From QNBT01 sp964563335 (lineage in GTDB: Bacteria; Planctomycetota; Phycisphaerae; Sedimentisphaerales; Anaerohalosphaeraceae), in assembly GCA_964563335.1 (NCBI GenBank), contig CAZLWL010000028.1, positions 1-28,581 of the forward strand: a stretch of DNA of 28,581 nucleotides, in the 5' to 3' direction. A program made the translations under genes and the position numbers. Below, in pieces: positions 6,856 to 13,754 of this stretch (positions are counted from its first letter, which is position 1; every line of letters starts with the position of its first letter). Below the pieces are notes generated by a model that made no database searches, was not told the DNA's origin, and saw nothing but the letters and a program-made list of their open reading frames with translations.

Positions 6856-7305
6856 ATGGAAAACTCTTCTGGGGAATACAAAGAAAATTCTCCGGCTGTT
6901 CAATGCCATTTAGGGATTCTTCAATCTGTAATACAAAGAATGGCATCAAATAGCTCATCATCAAAAGCATGGAGTATTACTCTTGTTTCGGCAATATTGG
7001 TGATTGTAGCAGATAAAGGAAACCCACAATACGCATTGATTTCAATTATTCCAACATTTTTATTTCTAGTCTTAGATGCCTATTATCTAGCATTAGAAAA
7101 AGGATTTAGAAATTCCTACAACGATTTTATAGATAAGCTCCATTCTGGAAAAGTGACATCATCTGACTTGTATGCCGTTAATCCGAAAGGTGGAATTTTT
7201 AAACAATTTCTAAAGTCACTTATTTCATTTTCTGTTTGGCCTTTCTATTTAACTTTATTGGTTATGATTATAATAGCAAAAGAAATTGTAATACAACAAA
7301 CCTAA
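6856..7305 (+). CDS. Small multi-span membrane protein, putative effector of the TIR operon
   Basis: 149 residues with a soluble N-terminus, hydrophobic segments at about 38-53 (WSITLVSAILVIVAD) and 59-79 (ALISIIPTFLFLVLDAYYL), a roughly 38-residue polar loop (EKGFRNSYNDFIDKLHSG ...), and a third hydrophobic segment at 118-141 (FSVWPFYLTLLVMIIIAK). It begins one base after the TIR stop codon. I see no macro, SLOG or SIR2 domain, so it is not the standard ThsA. I have an impression that membrane proteins of this style often accompany DUF1863 TIR genes, but cannot confirm it here. By analogy with TIR-linked membrane effectors it may disrupt the membrane when the TIR protein makes its signal. 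That role is inference; the membrane topology is seen. Confidence 0.7.
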   Translation: MENSSGEYKENSPAVQCHLGILQSVIQRMASNSSSSKAWSITLVSAILVIVADKGNPQYALISIIPTFLFLVLDAYYLALEKGFRNSYNDFIDKLHSGKVTSSDLYAVNPKGGIFKQFLKSLISFSVWPFYLTLLVMIIIAKEIVIQQT

Positions 7306-7395
7306 GAAAAAGATTAAATGGGATCTAAAAAAGGCTAGCGTTTTTATCGCGCCGCTAAGGTTGACTTTTAAAAGTGGAAAAGATTGATGGAATGC

Positions 7396-10260
7396 TCAGT
7401 CCCTAGCAAGACGGCGCGTAATAATCATCTCCTTAACAAGTACCTCATAAAGTTTGATTAGGTCGTCCTTCTCCATACGCACATTTAAGGCCCTGCTTAC
7501 ATTAAGGTCAAGAGTGAGACGGGAAGTTGCTGGCTCCACCGGTTTTCCCAATACACTGAATAGTCTCTGCTGGTGGTTCCCAGTCTCTTTCTCCCAAAAC
7601 TCCTCATACCTTTCGTCGAAGTTCATATCGAACTGATATCGGAGTGCCGGGAAAGCTACATCGCGCATTTCCTCAAAAACGCGTCCTAATGCTGAGACTA
7701 GATTCTGTGAGGGATATAAGAGCATCTGTTGCAGGTCATAGAAGCGTATATTTATATATCTTCCGGTACTCTCTTCTTTCAACAAAAAGAACTGTGAGAA
7801 GAAGATGCTGGAATTTAATAGGACACAAACAGCTTTGGCTCTATTCTGGTCTTGTTCGAGGATTACATTAAGTTGGTTAGAAGGGGAAATAGGTGTTTCT
7901 GAATAGAAGGCATTCAGAAAGGTTGACGGTGAGTATGGATTTATACGGTGGCTTACTACAAAGTTAGTCTCCACTGCGCGCAATTCTCTTTGTATCTTCG
8001 TCCAAAATCTTTTTTGGGGTACGTGTTGTCCCGCAGCACGACACACTCGCCTAAGAGCATCATATGGTGAATGCGCGATATAATCCCAAGAATTGGTTAG
8101 GTCCATTCCGCAAAGGCCAATTGATGTGCGCAACGTTGGCGTTAGGTGTCCTCGTGATATTTCATATTCAGCTCCTAAAGGTGACGTGGTTGCTATGTTT
8201 TGTTCACCTTCGGTGCCAAAACTAAGAAATGCTTGTTGCACTCTCGCATCATTAGAGTGGCGAGTTAGAAAAAGGAACTTTGAGACACCTTTTGGTACAG
8301 GGCGATAGCCCTCCCGAAAATAACCATCTGGAAACTGACCTAACGTCCCTCTGAATCGGCTGACAAAGTTGATTATAATGTCTCTGTGTGAGAAATTCGT
8401 AATCCCACAAAACCACATCATGTTTTCAAAACGACTCATGGTCTCAGTAATACTGAAAGAGTCAATATCAAGGAGCTGCCCGTTTCGTAATTTATTTTTA
8501 GTCTTCACCTCCTTGGCGATAGTCTTAATGTCGTTGTCAGTCAGCTCTGTAAGGTCTTTCTTAACAAGACAAAACTTCACTTTATGGTTTTCAGGTGGAC
8601 TTTGCTTTTTGGCAATGAAGAGGATGTCTCTATATTCAGACCACTCAGAGAAGCCATAATTGCGGGTAGGCTTTAAGACATATATTGGGGTCCAATCTTT
8701 GAAGAGAAACTGTCGGACTTTAGAGCTTTCCCTTCCTCGGAGGAGATTGATTGGAATCACTGCACCATAAGTTCCGCCTTCTTTCAAAAAAGCGTCTGCG
8801 AGAAATACAAAATGGCCCCATAGTCCAACTTCACCGCCACATCTGTTATAAAACGTTTCCATATCTACAAAGTTTGCTATGCCCCGCTCTACCTTTGTAA
8901 AAGGTGGATTCATTAGCACAACGTCAACTGGCTGCAACTCAAAGTCATAAGCGTGGTCTTCTCTTGTCATCGCTCGTGCAGTTTCGGGAAATAGGCTCTG
9001 CGACACTCCCGGGGTGTAGTTCGCGTGACGAAGTCTAAGGCTATCGCCTTGTATAATCTGTGTTCTCTCAATGATAGTTTTTGGGTCCATTGCAGCAAGA
9101 TTAGCGGAAGTAAGGTGGACAGCGAATGGCATTATGTCTGACCCAATAATTTCATTCTCACAGAAAAGTTTGTGTGGATTTCCGACTTTCCCTTCATTCA
9201 AAAACAGATGTAATTTCTGCTGGTAAGCAGATGTTAGGATTGTGCCTGAACCACAAGCAGGGTCAAATATTGTTTCTTCACCGTGCGAAATTGTTAGTTT
9301 GGCGAGTAAGTCTGCGGCGAGAGGTCTGGTATAAAAGGCAGCCAACATCTTGCGAATTCCAGAGGGCATAAGCTCGTGAAAAATTCGGCCGGGGAGTTCA
9401 TGTCGTACTCGCTCAACCTGTAAGCCCCAGAGTAAGTCGAATGTATCCTCTAAATACTTTCTGCCAATTGCGTTAAGAACATCAAAACTATAAATGGGTC
9501 GATAATTTATATTACGAACCTGCCGAAACGCACGGCGTAGTCTATTCGGTGTAATTGGTGTTCGGATTGAAACGATATCAGGATTTGAAGTTGCGAGAAG
9601 GCGCAGGAATAGTATTTGGCTTAAGAGTATGTAAGAGCCTAAAAACCGGGCAACGTCTTCGGCATGTCGTGTGTTCAGGTTACCAAGGTCAGAAAGCAAG
9701 GCTCGGTCTGTTATAATGTTGAGCAGTTCAGTCTCCTCTAACTTTATCTCTTGCATCATTTCGGTAACCTGTTGCTGTAATAAGGTAATTACAAAGGCAA
9801 GAGAATAGTAAGTAGCTTTCTTACGAGCAATTCGTACAAGAACTTCTTGGATTAGAAAGTCAATGACAGAAGGAAAAGGACGGTCTCTGAGTTCTTCTTT
9901 AACATCACCTGCGTCTATTAGAGCGGTTACATTCAGGTCTTGTATCGCAGATAACAAAGCATCTTCCGAAACCGGTACACGGCGCACAGAGTCAGGTAGT
10001 AAGAGGAGCATTCCAAACCTACTAATCCCGCTTCTATCACTTTCCTCTTTGTGGCGGAGATACTGAAGAAATGCGTCTTTTATGATTGCCGGGGTTTCAC
10101 CTATCTTTACAGACAAAAGCCAAGAATGGTCACCAAGTTCAAACACAATATCTGGAACTGAGTTAAACCTAACTTCAGAGACTGACTCCCCACCTGCTCG
10201 GCGTATGAACTCCATTAGAGGTGGATAAAAACTCCGCTCGGTTACTCTCGGACTTGGCAT
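7396..10260 (-). CDS. N6-adenine DNA methyltransferase, large (type I/IIG-like)
   Basis: A 954-residue protein with SAM-dependent N6-adenine methylase motifs: FYTRP (309-313, motif X), DPACGSGTIL (333-342, motif I), a GSD acidic position at D375, and the catalytic NPPF (451-454, motif IV). About 300 residues precede the methylase domain, and the C-terminal 450 should include target recognition. The N-terminus has a restriction-nuclease-like pattern, PDIVFE (D37) then WLLSVK (K52), but the acid expected in (D/E)xK is S50, so nuclease activity is doubtful. No separate specificity or restriction gene adjoins. It could be a solitary methylase, a degenerate type IIG enzyme, or part of a system whose partner is lost. 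It converges with the TIR operon, 90 bases away. The ATG at 10260 has only a weak Shine-Dalgarno. Confidence 0.85.
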   Translation of the reverse strand: MPSPRVTERSFYPPLMEFIRRAGGESVSEVRFNSVPDIVFELGDHSWLLSVKIGETPAIIKDAFLQYLRHKEESDRSGISRFGMLLLLPDSVRRVPVSEDALLSAIQDLNVTALIDAGDVKEELRDRPFPSVIDFLIQEVLVRIARKKATYYSLAFVITLLQQQVTEMMQEIKLEETELLNIITDRALLSDLGNLNTRHAEDVARFLGSYILLSQILFLRLLATSNPDIVSIRTPITPNRLRRAFRQVRNINYRPIYSFDVLNAIGRKYLEDTFDLLWGLQVERVRHELPGRIFHELMPSGIRKMLAAFYTRPLAADLLAKLTISHGEETIFDPACGSGTILTSAYQQKLHLFLNEGKVGNPHKLFCENEIIGSDIMPFAVHLTSANLAAMDPKTIIERTQIIQGDSLRLRHANYTPGVSQSLFPETARAMTREDHAYDFELQPVDVVLMNPPFTKVERGIANFVDMETFYNRCGGEVGLWGHFVFLADAFLKEGGTYGAVIPINLLRGRESSKVRQFLFKDWTPIYVLKPTRNYGFSEWSEYRDILFIAKKQSPPENHKVKFCLVKKDLTELTDNDIKTIAKEVKTKNKLRNGQLLDIDSFSITETMSRFENMMWFCGITNFSHRDIIINFVSRFRGTLGQFPDGYFREGYRPVPKGVSKFLFLTRHSNDARVQQAFLSFGTEGEQNIATTSPLGAEYEISRGHLTPTLRTSIGLCGMDLTNSWDYIAHSPYDALRRVCRAAGQHVPQKRFWTKIQRELRAVETNFVVSHRINPYSPSTFLNAFYSETPISPSNQLNVILEQDQNRAKAVCVLLNSSIFFSQFFLLKEESTGRYINIRFYDLQQMLLYPSQNLVSALGRVFEEMRDVAFPALRYQFDMNFDERYEEFWEKETGNHQQRLFSVLGKPVEPATSRLTLDLNVSRALNVRMEKDDLIKLYEVLVKEMIITRRLARD

Positions 10261-10314
10261 TTTCGATCTTCTATTTTCTATTCACGAGATACTAACGACT
10301 AAATCCGCCCCGGC

Positions 10315-11436
10315 TTACTCGTCGTACTCCTCTTCTTCATAATACTCTTCATCTTCTCCGTACTCAGCCTCTTCGGCCTCTGTAAAGACATCTATTTCGG
10401 CCGCCCAGACCACGGCCTTGGGCAGTTCCGCGACGGCGTTTTGCTTGAACTCGAGCAGTACAGGTCTCATATCAGCAGGGACGCGGAAGGCAAGGTCAAT
10501 CCAGGCGACTCTGCCGTAGCTGGAAACACTTTCGAATTCGCCCCTGGCAACGTTAATTGTTTCGTCGAGTCGCACGGGTATAAGCTCGTTCTCAAGTAAT
10601 TGAGCTTCCGGGTAAACCGGGCGGGCACTTCCGGTCATGTCCTCGGCCTGGCCCTTTTGCTTGCATAGAATTCTCACCTGTGAAGGGGTGAAGGAGACTG
10701 TGCCGTCTTTGTCCATCGCTCCGCCACTGTCAATTTCGCCGCCTTTTATGCCCATCCTGACGATGGTATAGCTGCGCTGGTCGACATCGAAGGTGCGGAC
10801 GCCGTCTTTTTTGGGCACGACAACGGCCTCGGCGGCGGTTATCATGTAAACACCGCCTTCTTTCGCTTTGTGGCGGTTCAAGTGGAGCTGGTCTATGAAG
10901 TTGGCATGGTAAACGGCAAAACTTTTGCCCGAGCTCATGGAACCCTTGCTGATCCAGCCGAACAGGGTGGCTACGATTCCATCTGAATTCAGGAGCGAAC
11001 TTTTCGGGCTGGTGATGTTGATGTTACCCTGCTCGAAGCGGGCGTAAGGCCACTTGTCCGAAAGGGGGCACAGGGCCAGAGCAATGAATAAAGCGCCGGA
11101 TATGACGACGCCGGCGACAATACCACACACAACGCCGGCGATTCGTGCGGGTAGCTGGCCAAAATCAACATTGTGGGGGAGCAGGAGATCGGCGAGTGAT
11201 TTGGTAACGGCAAGGACGGTAACGAAGATGATTGCAAAGATGGCAGGTTGGACCCACTGTCCACCGCGACCTTTCGAGATCAGGATGTCTGAGGCAATTT
11301 CATAGTAGCCCAGGGCCGCGATGACTGCGACGACGGCTGCAATCGCGGCAGCAAAGGACCTTGGCGTGGAGCCTTTAAGATAAAGATGAGAAACGCACAA
11401 GATAGAGATTAATATAATGCCGGCGGCAGCAAACAT
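10315..11436 (-). CDS. CvpA-like membrane protein with extended acidic C-terminus
   Basis: 373 residues. Four hydrophobic segments (about 2-19, 28-46, 61-80, 97-122) with the GQLPARIAGVVCGIVAGVVISGAL segment match the CvpA (colicin V production) membrane family. A roughly 230-residue domain follows, ending in an acidic tail (about 353-373: EAEEAEYGEDEEYYEEEEYDE-like). CvpA family proteins are usually 160-200 residues, so the C-terminal half is an extension I do not recognise. The ATG has AGGAG at good spacing. It lies 45 bases after the GspE-like gene on the same strand, so they are probably one operon. Its function is unknown; the context suggests a link to envelope or pilus assembly. Confidence 0.7.
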   Translation of the reverse strand: MFAAAGIILISILCVSHLYLKGSTPRSFAAAIAAVVAVIAALGYYEIASDILISKGRGGQWVQPAIFAIIFVTVLAVTKSLADLLLPHNVDFGQLPARIAGVVCGIVAGVVISGALFIALALCPLSDKWPYARFEQGNINITSPKSSLLNSDGIVATLFGWISKGSMSSGKSFAVYHANFIDQLHLNRHKAKEGGVYMITAAEAVVVPKKDGVRTFDVDQRSYTIVRMGIKGGEIDSGGAMDKDGTVSFTPSQVRILCKQKGQAEDMTGSARPVYPEAQLLENELIPVRLDETINVARGEFESVSSYGRVAWIDLAFRVPADMRPVLLEFKQNAVAELPKAVVWAAEIDVFTEAEEAEYGEDEEYYEEEEYDE

Positions 11437-11481
11437 GTTGTCTCCTGATTGATTATAGTATTTGCAGTTGGCTGTTCCATA

Positions 11482-13137
11482 TTACTTCTTAGGCTTCCGT
11501 CCTTTCGGAGTTGCCGAGAATTTCCTGATAACTTCATTAATCGCCGTGATTCCCTCGGCGACTTTTTTAACGGCCTGTTCCTGCATGTAGAGCATGCCGG
11601 AACGTCTGAAGTGAGAAGAGATTTCGCGGAGGGATTTTGCCTGCTTCACGGCCTTTCTTGTCTGGTCGTCGATCACAGCGACCTCGAAGATGCCGGTCCT
11701 GCCGAAGAATCCTGTGCCCTGGCAGTTTTCACAGGGTATGGGTCTGCCCCGCTTATCGTATTGGACGGCTCCGGGCCTGTAGAGTACCTTCATTTTGTCG
11801 GCGGGGATGTTGAGCTTCCTGAAGAGGTCCTGCTTGGGCTGATAGGCCTGTTTGCATTCGTCACACAGTTTTCTGGTAAGCCTTTGACAGAGTATTCCGA
11901 CGAGGCCTTGTATTGCCGAGTCTTTGTCCGGGACGAATTTGAGCCATTTTCCGAGGGCCTGTATTACGTTGGTGGCTTCGAGAGTAACATAGACGATTTT
12001 GCCGTCCCTGGCGGCGGCGCAAGCAAGTTGTGCGGATTTTGGGTCTTCACAGTCGGCTATTCCGATGATATCCGGTGCGGTTCTGAGGATGGACTGCAGC
12101 TTTTTGGCATATATGGTGATGCCGGTGTCGGCCAGGGAGTAGATGTGTTGTGTGATATTGCTCAGTTCGGCTGCCGGGTGTCTTTCGAGGGTGTTTATGC
12201 TGTTCATGAAAGGGTCATGGTTTCCGAGCATGGCGTAAAGTGTTGAGGTAACTCCACTTTTTTTTGGCCCGGAGATTATGAATAAGCCCTCGTCAATATC
12301 TCGAATTGACTGGAGCTGGAGGAATTGGTCGGGGTCAAGCCCGATGTCTTCGAGGTTCATAAGACTGTATGCTTCGAGCTTTGTGAGCTTGACTTGTTCA
12401 CCAGCGGTTGAGCCGGCGGTGGTAATTTCCCATTTAAACTCCTGTAATTTTTTAATGACCTTGAAGTTTCCTGTTTGAGGTTTTCGGTGTTCATTGGTGT
12501 CGAGGTCGGCCAGTTGTTTGAGGTAGTGGATAAAGTATTCCATCTGTTCCTTTGTTCTTTGCGGCTGCTTTGTGGGGACACCATCAATGCTGTATGTAAC
12601 AGAATAGCCCTGCGGATTCGGCTGGAAGATGATGTCGCTTGTGCGTCGCCAGATAGCGTCTTCAAAGACTTCGCAGGTGGTCTTAAAGCCGAACGCTTCG
12701 GGCGTTTTGGCCTTTGGCAAGGGCGCCTTATTTTCATTGGCGGTGATAAAAGATATGCCTTTGGTTGCGGCGGCGAACTTCTTTTTTTCATTGACGAAGA
12801 TTCCTCTGATGTGGTGAGCGGTAAGCACGCGTTCGAAATCAGCGACCCTTGCGTTTCGGTGGACGACGTATGCCAGGGCGGTCGCACCGACGGCGATGAG
12901 GTAAAGCAGCAGGCCGATGACGAAAAAAGGAGCGAGCAGCCAAATTACAATGGCACCTGCTCCGGTTGCGGCGATGGCGGCAGTCCAGGTGGTCACCTTT
13001 GCTCTAACGGCTTGCGCATCGGTGTGTACCCATCTTACGAGCGGCATCCATGCAAAGAACAGGGCCACAAAGACGGCAAACTTTATCGGAGAGATGTATC
13101 CCCCATACTCGGTTGCAGCGGCTAATAAAATCGTCAT
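11482..13137 (-). CDS. Membrane-anchored GspE/PilB-like protein with degenerate ATPase motifs
   Basis: 551 residues. The N-terminus has two or three hydrophobic segments (about 15-36, 50-70, 70-92). The C-terminal half follows type II secretion/type IV pilus ATPases: LFIISGPKKSGVTSTLYAML (285-304), PDIIGIADCEDPKSAQ (355-370), VTLEATN, four cysteines in two CxxC pairs (425/428 and 469/472), and FFGRTGIFEV. Key residues are altered. The Walker A lysine is V296 (GPKKSGVTS for GPTGSGKTT), the Walker B GE is AD, and the TLH histidine is Glu. Nucleotide hydrolysis is therefore unlikely in the usual way, while the zinc and fold elements remain. GGGAG precedes the ATG. It forms a probable operon with the CvpA-like gene. 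An intact PilT-type ATPase is encoded beyond the CRISPR locus. Confidence 0.85.
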   Translation of the reverse strand: MTILLAAATEYGGYISPIKFAVFVALFFAWMPLVRWVHTDAQAVRAKVTTWTAAIAATGAGAIVIWLLAPFFVIGLLLYLIAVGATALAYVVHRNARVADFERVLTAHHIRGIFVNEKKKFAAATKGISFITANENKAPLPKAKTPEAFGFKTTCEVFEDAIWRRTSDIIFQPNPQGYSVTYSIDGVPTKQPQRTKEQMEYFIHYLKQLADLDTNEHRKPQTGNFKVIKKLQEFKWEITTAGSTAGEQVKLTKLEAYSLMNLEDIGLDPDQFLQLQSIRDIDEGLFIISGPKKSGVTSTLYAMLGNHDPFMNSINTLERHPAAELSNITQHIYSLADTGITIYAKKLQSILRTAPDIIGIADCEDPKSAQLACAAARDGKIVYVTLEATNVIQALGKWLKFVPDKDSAIQGLVGILCQRLTRKLCDECKQAYQPKQDLFRKLNIPADKMKVLYRPGAVQYDKRGRPIPCENCQGTGFFGRTGIFEVAVIDDQTRKAVKQAKSLREISSHFRRSGMLYMQEQAVKKVAEGITAINEVIRKFSATPKGRKPKK

Positions 13138-13570
13138 AAGATGCTCCCAAGTGTCCGGCTTTAGTTAAGATTTCCCATAAACAATAGAATATCGGTGCCC
13201 AGCGACGTTACTGGGCCTCATTTTTAATAGAATAACAGGTCTGCCTTAAAAATCAACCTTTCTTATTGATTCTATATGATGCCCTTGCGACTGTAAAAAG
13301 ATGAGGAAAATCCATACAACCATTCTACAACTATCACATAACTGTTTGTAAGATATAGTTTGACCACGGATTTGGGTCCCCGCTGGAGTTTATCCCGCAC
13401 GGAGTTTACCCCGCATCCCCGCATCGTGGTGCGGGGTAAACGGAATGAGGGGTTTATTGAAAAAAATTGGTTGCATTTCTGAATCGGCATTGTAATATGG
13501 GGTAAATGTGCTCTTGTTCAAGGAATGCCGGATTAGGGGATTTTCGCAGGAATTGTGTTTTGTGGTAAGT
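13138..13570. other. Intergenic region between the GspE-like gene and the tracrRNA
   Basis: No gene is visible. It must contain the minus-strand promoter of the GspE-like operon near 13140-13220, though I cannot place the boxes with confidence. Its main structure is a repeat cluster at 13388-13441. The right end receives the tracrRNA terminator. Confidence 0.6.
13404..13441. repeat. 12-bp perfect inverted repeat GTTTACCCCGCA
   Basis: GTTTACCCCGCA (13404-13415) and its exact complement TGCGGGGTAAAC (13430-13441) flank a 14-base loop. A third near-copy in direct orientation, GTTTATCCCGCA, begins at 13388, and a further inverted near-copy, TGCGGGATAAAC, lies at about 27869-27880. No T-run follows on either strand, so a simple intrinsic terminator is unlikely. 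It is a dispersed repeat or a protein-binding site. Confidence 0.75.
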
Positions 13571-13610
13571 AAAAGGTTGGCCCCGCCGGCTATCGAAATA
13601 GCCGGCGGGG
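13571..13610 (-). terminator. Intrinsic terminator of tracrRNA
   Basis: A perfect 13-bp stem, CCCCGCCGGCTAT with ATAGCCGGCGGGG and a TTCG loop on the minus strand (13581-13610), is followed after CCAACC by TTTT. It ends the tracrRNA and faces the GspE-like operon. In sequence style it resembles the dispersed CCCCG...CGGGG hairpins elsewhere in the window. Confidence 0.85.
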
Positions 13611-13679
13611 TTAGCCTGCGCGGTTTCTTACGAAACCACTTGTTATGACAAGCTCGCAGGCACGGATCAGTTACAATAG
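13571..13679 (-). ncRNA. tracrRNA of the type II-C CRISPR-Cas9 system
   Basis: Bases 13642-13677 match the CRISPR repeat at 31 of 36 positions, including 21 contiguous bases at the repeat 3' end. The minus strand is therefore the anti-repeat. Two of the five differences would be G-U pairs in the crRNA:tracrRNA duplex; the other three give a small internal bulge and one mismatch. After the anti-repeat the RNA has a hairpin (13622-13637, GGTTTC-GTAA-GAAACC, extendable by a wobble and a G-C pair), a short linker, and a 13-bp terminator hairpin ending in a T-run at 13571-13574. Total length is about 109 nt. The role, pairing with crRNA and loading Cas9, is established for the family. The start near 13679 is inferred from a -35/-10 pair. 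It is divergent from cas9. Confidence 0.93.
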
Positions 13680-13707
13680 TTGACTTTTATCACATTGGAA
13701 GTATAAT
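13680..13707 (+). promoter_or_regulatory. Predicted sigma70-type promoter of cas9
   Basis: TTGACT (13680-13685), a 16-bp spacer and a perfect TATAAT (13702-13707) predict transcription from about 13714, leaving a 5' leader of about 41 bases before the GTG start. A TTG in frame with cas9 at 13707 overlaps the -10 box and so cannot be the start on this transcript. Confidence 0.75.
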
Positions 13708-13713
13708 TGTCAA
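13686..13713 (-). promoter_or_regulatory. Predicted promoter of tracrRNA, superposed on the cas9 promoter
   Basis: On the minus strand a perfect TTGACA (13713-13708), a 16-bp spacer with TGT before the -10, and GATAAA (13691-13686) predict a start near 13679, just before the anti-repeat. The element lies almost wholly on the same bases as the cas9 promoter but points the other way. Confidence 0.65.
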
Positions 13714-13754
13714 GCGTAAAGAGAAAACTTTTCATTTTTCTTAAGGGGCAGATT

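Noticed and set aside
11449..13125. Plus-strand frames of 216 and 265 residues opposite the GspE-like gene
   Set aside because: The minus-strand frame has clear secretion-ATPase motifs and a good start; the antisense frames show no domain.
13404..13441. Reading the GTTTACCCCGCA inverted repeat as the GspE-like operon terminator or a second tracrRNA hairpin
   Set aside because: No T-run follows on either strand, it lies upstream of the operon start and beyond the tracrRNA terminator, and near-copies occur elsewhere.
13707..13754. Upstream TTG extension of cas9 by 16 residues
   Set aside because: The TTG overlaps the predicted -10 box and has no ribosome binding site. The GTG at 13755 has AAGGGG at good spacing and gives the canonical SKYTLGLDIGSNS start.
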